DNA from: Borrelia parkeri
Lineage (GTDB): Bacteria; Spirochaetota; Spirochaetia; Borreliales; Borreliaceae
Direction of reading: 5' to 3'
NCBI RefSeq assembly: GCF_023035815.1
Contig: NZ_CP073168.1
Location: 1 to 30,161, forward strand
DNA: 30,161 nt
The notes below the pieces were generated by a model. It made no database searches. It saw only the letters and a program-made list of their open reading frames with translations, and was not told the origin of the DNA. This document shows positions 1-7,535 of this stretch, one piece after another. The translations under genes were made by a program, and so were the position numbers. Position 1 is the stretch's first letter; each line of letters opens with the position of its first letter.

Positions 1-40
1 ATTATAATTTGTTAATAGTATAGAATGTTTATCCATTTAT
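1..40. other. Left hairpin telomere (putative)
   Basis: The window opens with TATAATTT (4-10 region) followed by TAGTATA at 16-22 and GAATGTTT. Borrelia hairpin telomeres carry an AT-rich box next to the hairpin axis and a conserved TAGTATA-type box some 14-17 bases in, recognised by the telomere resolvase ResT. The right end of the window shows the same motif at the same distance. The hairpin itself cannot be seen in linear sequence, and one or a few terminal bases may be missing. Confidence 0.8.
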
Positions 41-43
41 ATA

Positions 44-217
44 ACTCATAAGTTTCCACATATAACTCATAAGTTTGCTACTAAAAATTAATAGTTTACA
101 CAAAAAACTCATAAGTTTAATTTACCTTTTTATACAAAATTAATAGTTTGCATAAAAAACTCAATAGTTGCTTTAAAAAAATATATAGTTACCTCCCTCT
201 TTGCTAGATTAATAGTA
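44..217. repeat. Subtelomeric ~21-bp degenerate repeats
   Basis: A core of ACTCATAAGTTT or AATTAATAGTTT recurs at 44-55, 65-76, 86-97, 107-118, 138-149, 159-170 and, weakly, 180-191. Most spacings are exactly 21 bp, with one of 31. The TTAATAGT core also occurs in the telomere box at 12-19 and at 209-216. The tract fills most of the space between the telomere and the first ORF. No promoter is obvious in it. Confidence 0.75.
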
Positions 218-233
218 TTATATTTATATATAT

Positions 234-995
234 ATGTTCTCTCTAAAAAATTTATTTACTAATAATATACCTTATATCCCTATTCATAAAATTAATCCTG
301 ATGAATTTATTCTCATTAGTAATTATCTTATTCTCTCTTCTAGCACTATTCACAATTTACTCGGCATTATTATGGCTTCCGGCATACCTTTAACACATCT
401 AAAAGATCCTTTTATCAAAATATTTTATACTTTTAATAACAATATTATTACTTATACATTAAGTAATGGTCTACAGTTTCAACAATATTCTTTACTCGAA
501 CCCAATGTTATTGCTACTTCCATTATTAAAAATTTAAATAAAAATATTTTATCTTCTATTCATGCATACAAAATTAACTACATCGCTAAAAATATATTCA
601 ACTTCTCTATCACTACAAAACATATAATTTCTATCTACTCTTTGATTGCTAAGTCTAAAATTACCTTCAATAATATCTATTACAATAATACTCATCTCAA
701 TATCCTATTAGATAATCAACCTTGTATACTAGACTTATACGAAAAAATAAACTATATTAAGTCTTTTAACAGACTAAAACTTAATAAAAATAACCTAGAT
801 CTATTTAAAAACCATACTAATAAAACTCTCTCTACTATTGCTTCTCTGGTTGAATCTTTCTTCCTTGATCAAACATCAAACAAAAACCTACATACCCTCA
901 AATCTTATATTAATCTACACCTCAAACAACTTGGTATACCTTATAAATCTACTAATAGATTGCAAAAACTACTATTATCTCATATATTTTTGTAA
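234..995 (+). CDS. Hypothetical subtelomeric protein, 253 aa
   Basis: The reading frame is open for 254 codons in DNA where stop codons should be frequent, so it is very likely coding, but I recognise no family. The protein is rich in Asn, Ile, Leu, Lys and Ser and shows no signal peptide, no clear transmembrane segment and no catalytic motif. A stop (213-215) lies just upstream, so ATG 234 is the first possible start; there is no Shine-Dalgarno sequence before it. The coding strand is strikingly poor in G. The gene reads away from the left telomere, against the direction of the antigen arm. It may be an old gene or a poorly expressed one. Confidence 0.6.
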   Translation: MFSLKNLFTNNIPYIPIHKINPDEFILISNYLILSSSTIHNLLGIIMASGIPLTHLKDPFIKIFYTFNNNIITYTLSNGLQFQQYSLLEPNVIATSIIKNLNKNILSSIHAYKINYIAKNIFNFSITTKHIISIYSLIAKSKITFNNIYYNNTHLNILLDNQPCILDLYEKINYIKSFNRLKLNKNNLDLFKNHTNKTLSTIASLVESFFLDQTSNKNLHTLKSYINLHLKQLGIPYKSTNRLQKLLLSHIFL

Positions 996-1177
996 TTATA
1001 CATTGTACATTTTTGTGACATCTCTTTAAAAAAAATACATAAAAGAAAATAAATTTGTTCACTCAGCAGCAACTATGTACAAATTGATAATAATATATTG
1101 CTTGTACTATTGTAATGAAAACCTAAAAAAATTTTTTCGACCCCCTAGCTTAATATCAATTAGTAAAAACTAACTTC

Positions 1178-1207
1178 ATACTCAGTATCACTAAAGATAC
1201 TGAGTAT
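1178..1207. terminator. 12-bp perfect hairpin downstream of vlp
   Basis: ATACTCAGTATC (1178-1189) pairs perfectly with GATACTGAGTAT (1196-1207) around a 6-base loop. It lies about 60 bases past the stop of the minus-strand vlp at 1270, beyond the stronger terminator candidate at 1218-1235. The gap 996-1269 holds these two hairpins and otherwise nothing recognisable. Confidence 0.6.
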
Positions 1208-1213
1208 TTAGAT

Positions 1214-1235
1214 AAAAAAGCAGGAATTCCTGCTT
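1214..1235 (-). terminator. Rho-independent terminator of the leftmost vlp
   Basis: The perfect 18-bp palindrome AAGCAGGAATTCCTGCTT (1218-1235) is followed on the minus strand by a run of T. It sits 34 bases past the stop of the vlp at 1270. This 3' end differs from the GGAAAAC-type hairpin found after the other vlp genes. Confidence 0.7.
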
Positions 1236-1269
1236 GTAAAAACTTATTCCAATGAATAACCACACTATA

Positions 1270-2307
1270 TTACTTAGCTTTCACTACACTACTGGAATCT
1301 TCTTTTATGCAATCATCAACATCTTTTAAACATTTATCAACTGTTCTTCTTACAATAGATACTATCTCATTTACAGTTTTACCAACTACTCCTATTAATA
1401 CTGCATTTATTCCTTCTTTTGGTGCATCATTAGCCTTGGTTGCCAATTTACCATCTTTAGCCATTGCTCTCAATGCTAAACCTGCTGCTATTGCTGATGC
1501 ATTTGTTTGAACATGAGTAGCATTCCCGTTACTCTTATTAGCAATTGCAATTTCAAAAGCATTTGTTGCAGCAGTAATTTGGCCAGCAGGTTTACTTGTA
1601 TCCTTAACTGCTTCAATTGCTGCTAATATATCTGCACCACTAGCTGCAATTACTGCTTTACTAGCTCCGCTTAGTGCCTTGGCATCAGTAACATTAGCAG
1701 TAGCATTAAATAAATTTCCAACTTCTTTAGAATCCTCAATCTGCTTATTAGCATTTCCTTTTAGATCAACACCAACTTCCTTTGCTGCCTCATAGATCAT
1801 ACTAATCCCTTCAACAAGACCCTTAACGCTTGCTGCATCTGCTTTCTCTGCATCCTCAGTATCACCAACATTACCACCAACTTTACCATTAGCACTACCA
1901 GTAGCATCCTTAATTTTACTTGCTCCTTCAACTATCTTTCTTAAAGTATCAATTGCCTTATTAATTGTACTTTCAGCTTTATCTTTTATTAAATTAAACT
2001 GCTCATTTCCCTTTAGCTCTTCTAACTTATCTTTAGCTATTTTCACTGCTTCTCCAACCTTACCCAATCGTTCTCCTACTGCTTTTTTAGTTGTATCTGC
2101 AGTAAGACCAAATGCTTCTTTTAGTAAATTTCCAAAAGAAACAAAAGCATCCAAAAATAATTGTCTTGAGCTTGCAATTACTTCACTTAAACTTCCAGTC
2201 CCTTTCTCTGAACCAGTCTTCCCAGCATCAGCAGCCTGTTGTCCACTGCCACAGCTAAGAAGTAAAAATAAAGTCATTAATAACGCACAAAAAGTAATTC
2301 TTTTCAT
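1270..2307 (-). CDS. vlp: Variable large protein (Vlp), leftmost cassette
   Basis: Outer-surface lipoprotein of the relapsing-fever antigenic variation family, about 345 residues. The N-terminus [20 protein letters not shown] is the shared Vlp signal peptide, with Cys18 as the lipidated residue. The start is set at 2307, preceded by AAGGAGG at 9-base spacing; an 18-codon in-frame extension to 2361 would cross the ribosome binding site and is rejected. The mature part begins with a Gln/Ala/Gly-rich tether and an amphipathic helix-rich domain (GNLLKEAFGLTADTTKK region), and ends in a conserved helix with a Cys pair (KCLKDVDDCIKED). It differs from the other full Vlps here, so it belongs to another Vlp subfamily. 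The upstream neighbour's 3' hairpin abuts its 5' region and no promoter is seen, so it is probably silent. Confidence 0.93.
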   Translation of the reverse strand: MKRITFCALLMTLFLLLSCGSGQQAADAGKTGSEKGTGSLSEVIASSRQLFLDAFVSFGNLLKEAFGLTADTTKKAVGERLGKVGEAVKIAKDKLEELKGNEQFNLIKDKAESTINKAIDTLRKIVEGASKIKDATGSANGKVGGNVGDTEDAEKADAASVKGLVEGISMIYEAAKEVGVDLKGNANKQIEDSKEVGNLFNATANVTDAKALSGASKAVIAASGADILAAIEAVKDTSKPAGQITAATNAFEIAIANKSNGNATHVQTNASAIAAGLALRAMAKDGKLATKANDAPKEGINAVLIGVVGKTVNEIVSIVRRTVDKCLKDVDDCIKEDSSSVVKAK

Positions 2308-2336
2308 TATCACGTGCCTCCTTATTACCTCAGGGG
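2249..2336 (-). repeat. Shared vlp 5' block (UHS-like), copy 1
   Basis: The block runs from CTGAGG through AAGGAGG, the start codon and the signal peptide to the lipobox Cys-Gly codons. It is almost the same at 3424-3513, 6765-6853 and 24895-24985, and partly kept at other vmp loci. In B. hermsii an upstream homology sequence at this place guides gene conversion into the expression site. Equating the two is inference from position and conservation. Confidence 0.75.
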
Positions 2337-2352
2337 ACAAATATAAATAAAA

Positions 2353-2384
2353 GGAAAACAAATCTCATGAAGAGAAGAGTTTCC
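2353..2384 (-). terminator. vlp 3' hairpin, copy 1 (imperfect)
   Basis: A GGAAAAC arm and a GTTTCC arm flank an inner TCTC/GAGA pairing. It follows the stop of the vlp at 2424 and directly precedes the 5' block of the vlp at 1270. The surrounding sequence (AAATAAAGTCATTT-type) is shared by seven vlp 3' ends in the window. Confidence 0.65.
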
Positions 2385-2423
2385 CTCAAATGACTTTATT
2401 TAGTTATGTTTATTGATAATTAT

Positions 2424-3482
2424 TTATTGTTGTCCACTAGCTGTTGTATCTGCGGGTGTAGTAGCTTCTGCGGATTTATCTTCTTGTGTAACTGTAGCAA
2501 GAGCATCACTTATTGTCTTTAAACCAGTATCAACAGTATTTCTTATTGCTATTATTAGAGTACTTAAAGTCTTACCAACAGCACTAGCAGCTGCCCCATT
2601 TACTGCATGAGCCGATTTCTCTTCATTATTCTTAGCAGTAAATTTACCATCTTTAGCCATTGCCCGCAATGCTATTCCTGCTGCAATAACTGCATCTTTC
2701 TTTGCTGATTCATCTTTAATTTCTTTCTTATCATCAGTTTGCTTAGCAGCAGCAATACTTGCAGCGTCCTTTGCTTCTTCAATATTTTTGTTATTATCAG
2801 CAATCTCTCCAGATTTAGCAATAGCTTGCAATATATCAACACCACTTACAGCCCCTATTGATGCATTTGCTGCAGCAGCTTCTGACTCTTGAGCTCTATC
2901 ATCATCTTTTTTTGCAAAAAGTTTACCAATTGATTTTTTCTCTGTATCTCCAGTCTTAGTAGCCCCTGCATCTCCTTCACCCTTTTTTAGAACCACTCCT
3001 ACTATTTCACCAATTCCTATAACAAGAGCATTGACACTTGTAGCATCTGCTGCTACAGCATCTTGATTGTGTACAGCATTCCCAATAGCAGCATCAGTTG
3101 TAGCCCCACTAGCAGCTTTCTTAGCTCCTTCTGCAATTTTATCTAATGTGTTAGTGATAAACGTATCAACAACAGATTTAATTTTTGAGTAATTACCATT
3201 AGTAGCAACTTCCTCTTGTAACTTCTTTTTAACTGTGTTCATAGTAGTTTCAATAGAAGTGAAATACTTACCAATATCAGATTTCTTAGTATCTGCTTTA
3301 ATGCCAAAAGCCCCAGTGATCATATCAGAAAGGGAAGTAAAAACATCTAAGAAACCCTTACCTAAATTAGCAATAGAAGTTAAGAATATAGTTTTAGGAT
3401 CTTCCACCTTAGCACTACCACTCCCACAACTAAGAAGTAAAAATAAAGTCATCAATAACGCACAAAAAGTAATTCTTTTCAT
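2424..3482 (-). CDS. vlp: Variable large protein (Vlp)
   Basis: Full-length Vlp surface lipoprotein, 352 residues from ATG 3482. The signal peptide is the shared [10 protein letters not shown] type with lipobox LLSC at about residues 15-18. The mature region starts [20 protein letters not shown] and continues into helical segments ([22 protein letters not shown]), which resemble what I recall of the delta subfamily. The last third has the usual RAMAKDGK and IRNTVD segments. AAGGAGG lies 9 bases before ATG 3482; the in-frame GTG at 3488 is too close to it. The upstream ~100 bases are nearly the same as those before the vlp at 24927, and the first 50 residues are also almost identical, marking the two as copies on opposite arms. 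Confidence 0.93.
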   Translation of the reverse strand: MKRITFCALLMTLFLLLSCGSGSAKVEDPKTIFLTSIANLGKGFLDVFTSLSDMITGAFGIKADTKKSDIGKYFTSIETTMNTVKKKLQEEVATNGNYSKIKSVVDTFITNTLDKIAEGAKKAASGATTDAAIGNAVHNQDAVAADATSVNALVIGIGEIVGVVLKKGEGDAGATKTGDTEKKSIGKLFAKKDDDRAQESEAAAANASIGAVSGVDILQAIAKSGEIADNNKNIEEAKDAASIAAAKQTDDKKEIKDESAKKDAVIAAGIALRAMAKDGKFTAKNNEEKSAHAVNGAAASAVGKTLSTLIIAIRNTVDTGLKTISDALATVTQEDKSAEATTPADTTASGQQ

Positions 3483-3513
3483 TATCACGTGCCTCCTTAT
3501 TACCTCAGGGGGG
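3424..3513 (-). repeat. Shared vlp 5' block (UHS-like), copy 2
   Basis: Same start-codon and signal-peptide block as at 2249-2336, with intact AAGGAGG. Its upstream flank (to about 3590) also matches the flank of the vlp at 24927. Confidence 0.75.
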
Positions 3514-3667
3514 TAAGATGGTTAACAACCTTTGAATAAAATAAAAACAGTAAATAAAGAACATAGATACTTTAATATTACAGAGACTGTGTATGATACA
3601 ACAATTAATGAAATTAAATTGTATCTAATGAATAATTAAATGATTTTGATAAGAAAATAACTGATAT

Positions 3668-3759
3668 ATAATCAATTAAATAAGGGAGATAATCAATTAA
3701 ATAAGGGAGATAATCAATTAAATAAGGGAGATAATCAATTAAATAAGGGAGATAATCAA
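3668..3759. repeat. 21-bp tandem repeat, four copies plus a partial
   Basis: The unit ATAATCAATTAAATAAGGGA plus G is repeated exactly at 3668-3688, 3689-3709, 3710-3730 and 3731-3751, with a partial fifth unit. It lies just past the 3' end of the bdr at 3766. Equivalent places after the other two bdr genes hold a single diverged unit (about 6930-6960 and 24735-24760), so this is a local expansion. Confidence 0.9.
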
Positions 3760-3765
3760 ATAAAT

Positions 3766-4299
3766 TTACTTATTCAACAATGAATAAACTATGGACATTA
3801 ATGTTAAAAATATTCCTATATTTAGGGTAATAATGGTACCAAACATCCAACCATGCAGTCTTAATGTACTCTTAAGTTCCATTTTGTTAACATCAATCTT
3901 ATTATCAAGTTCATTGAATTTAGTATCAATCTTATTATCAAGTTCATTGAATTTAGTATCAATCTTATTATCAAGTTCATTGAATTTAGTATCAATCTTA
4001 TTATCAAGGTCTTTAATGTCAGATTTTAATTCACTTCTGACTGTATCTATTTTGTTATCTAGGTCCCTAATATCAGATTTTAAGGTTGCCTCAACCCTTT
4101 GAATCTCAGTTTGTAAGGTTGCTTCTACCTTTTCAAGCTTAAGGTTAAAAGTAGTCTCTAAATACTCAATATCCTTGTAAGTAAGTTCATTTTTATAATA
4201 TCTGTAAGACAGATCAATAGCAATATCTCTATTTATACCAGCTCTAGTAAGTTCAGCTATAACCATTTGTTGAGTAATAACTGGTTGTGCAAGTCCCAT
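3766..4299 (-). CDS. bdr: Bdr protein (Borrelia direct repeat family), 177 aa
   Basis: Bdr family protein; these are polymorphic inner-membrane-associated proteins of unknown function found on many Borrelia plasmids and prophages. Residues 1-55 form the conserved head (MGLAQPVITQQMVIAELTRA). The middle is an array of 11-residue-type repeats around DLDNKID and KFNELDNKID, predicted to be coiled coil. Residues about 148-175 form a C-terminal transmembrane helix (WMFGTIITLNIGIFL). AAGGAGG precedes ATG 4299. Here the KFNELDNKID unit is repeated three times. It is one of three bdr copies of 177, 151 and 238 residues, differing mainly in repeat number. Confidence 0.95.
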   Translation of the reverse strand: MGLAQPVITQQMVIAELTRAGINRDIAIDLSYRYYKNELTYKDIEYLETTFNLKLEKVEATLQTEIQRVEATLKSDIRDLDNKIDTVRSELKSDIKDLDNKIDTKFNELDNKIDTKFNELDNKIDTKFNELDNKIDVNKMELKSTLRLHGWMFGTIITLNIGIFLTLMSIVYSLLNK

Positions 4300-4319
4300 A
4301 AGAACCTCCTTATGTAATT

Positions 4320-4348
4320 ATTATATAATATTTTAACTGTTATAGGAA
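4320..4348 (-). promoter_or_regulatory. Predicted bdr promoter
   Basis: On the minus strand, TTCCTA (4348-4343) and TATAAT (4325-4320) are 17 bases apart, about 20 bases before the start codon. The same arrangement is kept before all three bdr genes. The -35 is weak. Confidence 0.55.
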
Positions 4349-4428
4349 CCTTATGTTAGTAAAATGTGCTTTAAGAAAGTCCCTAACTATAACATAAAGT
4401 ATTTAGTCTGTTTTTTTTATCTTACCAA

Positions 4429-4500
4429 AAGCTCAAATGCAGTCTTACAATCAATCTGTTGTTGAATGATTTCTATTAATACTATTTAGACCTGAGTATT
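4429..4500 (-). pseudogene. Short remnant of terminase large subunit 3' region
   Basis: The minus-strand sequence matches the beginning of the terminase remnant at about 23530-23605, including the stretch that reads QQID-KTAFEL in the other copy. Here only some 70 bases survive between a vlp 3' hairpin and a bdr promoter. The rest of the 4349-4518 gap holds the conserved bdr upstream sequence. Confidence 0.6.
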
Positions 4501-4512
4501 ATTATGAATAGT

Positions 4513-4553
4513 AAAAAAGGAAAACGGTTCTCATGAAGAGAGAAAAGTTTTCC
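4513..4553 (-). terminator. vlp 3' hairpin, copy 2
   Basis: GGAAAAC (4519-4525) pairs with GTTTTCC (4547-4553), with inner TTCTC/GAGA pairing, followed on the minus strand by a run of T. It is 44 bases past the stop of the vlp at 4597, as expected for a rho-independent terminator. It may also serve as downstream homology for gene conversion. Confidence 0.7.
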
Positions 4554-4596
4554 TAAAATGACTTTATTTAGTTATGTATGTTTTATTAATAATTAT

Positions 4597-5631
4597 TTAT
4601 TGTTGCTGTCCACTAGCTGCTGCGTCTGCAGGAGTAGTAGAATCTAAAGACTTATCTTCTTGATTAACTGTAGCAAGAGCATCACTTATTGTCTTTAAAC
4701 CACTATCAACAGTATTTCTTATTGCTATTATTAAAGTACTTAAAGTCTTACCAACAGCACTAGCAGCTGCACCATTAACTGCATGAGCAGACTTCTCTTC
4801 ATCCTTAGCAGCAAATTTACCACCCTTAGCCATTGCTCTCAATGTTATTCCTGCTGCAATAACAACGTCTTTCTTTGCTGAACCCTCTTTAATTTCTTTC
4901 TTGTCGTTAACAGCCGGAGCAATAGCAATCTCAGCTGCATCCTCTGCTTTTTCAATTCCCTCAGTACTATTCGCAGTAGGATCTTCTTTAGATTTAGCAA
5001 TAGCTTTTAGAATGTCAGCCCCAGTTACTGCACCAATACTAGCTGATGCTTTTGCAATATTTTCTTCTTTAGCATCATCTTTTTTTCCATCAAACAACTT
5101 CCCAATGTCCTTTTTATCATCTTCTGCTGTTTTAGTAGCCTCTGCACTCCCTTCATCCTTTTTTAGAACCACATCAACAATAGTTTTAATTCCTTTAACT
5201 AGAGATTTTACACTTGCAGTATCTGCCGGTGCAGCATCTTGACCTGCATTAGTAACACCACCAATCTTATCGTCACCAGCAGCCCCTTTAGCAGCTTCCT
5301 TTGCTCCTGCCGCAATTTTGTCTAATGTGCCTGTGATAAACGTATCAACGACTGATTTAACCTTTGAGTAATTTCCATTCGTAGCAACTTCCTCTTGTAA
5401 CTTTTTTTTAACTGTGTTAATAGTAGTCTCAAGATCACTAAAGTATTTCCCTATATCAGATTTCTTAGTATCAGCCTTAATGCCAAAAGCACCAGAAACC
5501 ATATCAGAAAGGGAAGTAAAAACATCTAAGAAGCCTTTACCTAAATTAGCAATAGAAGTTAAGAATGTGGTTTTAGGATCTTCCGTCTTAGTACTACCAC
5601 TTCCACAACTCATAAGTAAAAATAAAGTCAT
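4597..5631 (-). pseudogene. vlp: Archival Vlp cassette, 5'-truncated
   Basis: Codes for a Vlp of the same subfamily as the one at 2424 (mature region [20 protein letters not shown]), but the signal peptide is cut: the frame begins MTLFLLMSCG and lacks the first ten or so residues ([10 protein letters not shown]). The cut joins directly to an AT-rich spacer and the 3' hairpin of the next vlp, so there is no ribosome binding site or promoter. The rest of the frame (344 codons) is intact through the usual RAMAKGGK and IRNTVD segments to the stop. It can act as a donor in gene conversion but is unlikely to make surface protein in place. Confidence 0.9.
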
Positions 5632-5650
5632 TAATATAATATAAATAAAA

Positions 5651-5683
5651 GGAAAACGGTTCTCAGAAAGAGAAAGGTTTTCC
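5651..5683 (-). terminator. vlp 3' hairpin, copy 3
   Basis: GGAAAAC (5651-5657) and GTTTTCC (5677-5683) flank an inner TCTC/GAGA pairing. It follows the vlp at 5726 and lies immediately next to the truncated 5' end of the vlp at 4597. Confidence 0.7.
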
Positions 5684-5725
5684 TCAAATGACTTTATTTA
5701 GTTATGTATCTATTATTAATTCTGA

Positions 5726-6823
5726 TTATTGGTTTTTAGCTTCAGAGGTTGTATTATCAACAGTTACAGGAGTATCAGTAGAATTAATATTCATAGTATT
5801 TTTAACAGTCTTAAGTCCTGCGTCAATAGTATTTCTTATAGCAATAGTTAAAGCATCTAATGCCTTAGTAACAGCACTTACTGCAGCGCTAATAACATTA
5901 TCTTTAACTCCAGCAGCAGCTGCACTAGCATTAGCGAACTTACCACCCTTAGCCATGGCTCTTAATGCTATAGCTCCTGCAATAATTCCATCTTTTGCAT
6001 TATTGGCATTAGCACCGTTATTGTTAGCAATAGTATTGTTATGCTTAGCTAATTTAGCTGATTCACCTCCATCACCTTTAGCAATAGCTTGTAATATGTC
6101 AGCCCCAGTTACTGCCCCTACGGCTTTAGCAGCATCTTTTGCTACTTTAGCCGCACTAGCAGCATCTCCAGCATTATCAGAAGCAAACAATTTTCTTGCA
6201 TCACCATCAGCACCAGCCCCATCAGCACCTCTTGCAGCTCCAGCACCACCATCAGCATCTTTAACAGGACCCTTATCATCCCCAGCCGCAGCACTTCCTT
6301 TACCTTTAAGTACCACTTCTACAATTTTTCCAATTCCTTCACTAAGAGACTTAACTGCATCAGAACCAGCAGCAACACCTGCACCAGCAGCAGGTTCAGC
6401 AACATTACCAATTGGTTCATTACCTTCAGCACCCTTTACAGCTTCACTTGCCCCCTCAATTATCTTATCAAGAGTGGTAGTAACTAAATTAGTTACAGCA
6501 GTTTCAACTGCAGAAGCATTAGGATTGTTATCAGATTTCATGTCAGCAACAATTTTATTAAGAGCTTCTTTAGTAGATGAAAGAGTATCATGTACTTTCT
6601 TAAAGTAGTTCCCAACATCAGACTTCTTAGTATTAGTATCAAACCCTAAAACCCCTCCAACCATATCAGAAAGGGAAGTAAAAACATTTAAGAAGTCATT
6701 ACTTAAACTAATAACAGATTTTAAGAATCTACTCTGAGGATCCTCAGCCTTAGCACTACCACTTCCACAGCTAAGAAGTAAAAATAAAGTCATTAATAAC
6801 GCACAAAAAGTAATTCTTTTCAT
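5726..6823 (-). CDS. vlp: Variable large protein (Vlp)
   Basis: Full-length Vlp lipoprotein, 365 residues from ATG 6823, with AAGGAGG at 9-base spacing. The signal peptide is identical to its neighbours. The mature domain starts [20 protein letters not shown] and continues [13 protein letters not shown], then an Ala/Gly-rich middle ([17 protein letters not shown]) and the conserved [10 protein letters not shown] and [10 protein letters not shown] tail. It resembles what I recall of delta-type Vlps. It lies directly after the bdr at 6967, as the vlps at 2424 and 24927 follow their bdr genes. No promoter is recognised. Confidence 0.93.
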   Translation of the reverse strand: MKRITFCALLMTLFLLLSCGSGSAKAEDPQSRFLKSVISLSNDFLNVFTSLSDMVGGVLGFDTNTKKSDVGNYFKKVHDTLSSTKEALNKIVADMKSDNNPNASAVETAVTNLVTTTLDKIIEGASEAVKGAEGNEPIGNVAEPAAGAGVAAGSDAVKSLSEGIGKIVEVVLKGKGSAAAGDDKGPVKDADGGAGAARGADGAGADGDARKLFASDNAGDAASAAKVAKDAAKAVGAVTGADILQAIAKGDGGESAKLAKHNNTIANNNGANANNAKDGIIAGAIALRAMAKGGKFANASAAAAGVKDNVISAAVSAVTKALDALTIAIRNTIDAGLKTVKNTMNINSTDTPVTVDNTTSEAKNQ

Positions 6824-6853
6824 TATCACGTGCCTCCTTTTTTACTCAGGAGG
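6765..6853 (-). repeat. Shared vlp 5' block (UHS-like), copy 3
   Basis: Same signal-peptide and start block as at 2249-2336, with AAGGAGG intact. The flank just upstream (CTCAGGAGGGAAAGATGGTT) diverges slightly from the other copies. Confidence 0.75.
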
Positions 6854-6966
6854 GAAAGATGGTTAAAAGGCTTTGAATAAGATAAAAAAGCAACAAATAA
6901 TTAAATGACTTTGTAAAAAAATAATTAACAGAAGGTCATTTAAAGAAGGAAGATAATTAAATAAAT

Positions 6967-7422
6967 TTACTTTACTAATAATGACATTAATGCTAAGAAT
7001 ATTCCTATATTAAGGGTAATAATGGTTCCAAACATCCAACCATGAAGTCTTAGTGTACTTTTAAGTTCCATTTTGTTAACATCAATCTTATTATCAAGTT
7101 CATTGAATTTGGTATCTATTTTGGTGTTAAGATTATTCTCAACAGTATCAATTTTGTTATCAAGGTCTCTAATATCAGATTTTAACTCATTTCTAACGTT
7201 GTCAATTTTATTATCAAGGTCTCTAATATCGGATTGTAAGGTTGCTTCAACCTTTTCAAGCTTAAGGTTAAAAGTAGTCTCTAAATACTCAATATCTTTA
7301 TAAGTCAGTTCATTACGATAATATCTGTAAGACAAATCAATAGCAATATCTCTCTTAATGCCAGCTTTAGTAAGTTCTGCTATAACCATTTGTTGAGTAA
7401 TAACTGGTTGAGCAAGTCCCAT
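6967..7422 (-). CDS. bdr: Bdr protein, 151 aa
   Basis: The shortest of the three Bdr copies. It has the conserved head (MGLAQPVITQQMVIAELTKA), fewer DLDNKID repeat units and the C-terminal membrane helix (WMFGTIITLNIGIFLALMSL). AAGGAG precedes the ATG. The predicted promoter lies at 7444-7472. Its upstream neighbour is the nearly full terminase pseudogene, whose stop is about 110 bases away. Confidence 0.95.
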   Translation of the reverse strand: MGLAQPVITQQMVIAELTKAGIKRDIAIDLSYRYYRNELTYKDIEYLETTFNLKLEKVEATLQSDIRDLDNKIDNVRNELKSDIRDLDNKIDTVENNLNTKIDTKFNELDNKIDVNKMELKSTLRLHGWMFGTIITLNIGIFLALMSLLVK

Positions 7423-7443
7423 AAAAACACTCCTTATGTAATT

Positions 7444-7472
7444 ATTATATAATATCTTAAGTGTTATAGGAA
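7444..7472 (-). promoter_or_regulatory. Predicted bdr promoter
   Basis: TTCCTA (7472-7467) and TATAAT (7449-7444) on the minus strand, 17-base spacer; same as before the other two bdr genes. Confidence 0.55.
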
Positions 7473-7535
7473 CCTTATTTTAGTAAAATGTGCCTTAAGA
7501 TTACGAATACCCAAAGTCAATAACATATATGATGC

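Noticed and set aside
234..995. Subtelomeric ORF as telomere resolvase ResT
   Set aside because: Too short, and no Arg/His/Tyr recombinase motifs are visible.
2308..2361. N-terminal extension of the leftmost Vlp (start at 2361)
   Set aside because: It would place the AAGGAGG and the shared untranslated block inside the coding region. The conserved MKRITF start with proper spacing is used by all sister genes.
1270..3482. The telomere-proximal vlps as the active vmp expression site
   Set aside because: In B. hermsii the expression site lies near a telomere, but here a preceding cassette's hairpin abuts the leftmost vlp, and no promoter with a typical leader could be identified. The question stays open without transcript data.
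3668..3751. Tandem 21-bp units as a CRISPR array
   Set aside because: Units are directly adjacent with no spacers, and no cas genes are present.
5688..6608. Long plus-strand ORF (306 codons) opposite the vlp at 5726
   Set aside because: Antisense shadow of an Ala/Gly-rich vlp; the complement of GCN codons rarely gives stops. No ribosome binding site or known domain. Similar shadows lie over the other vlp and bdr genes.
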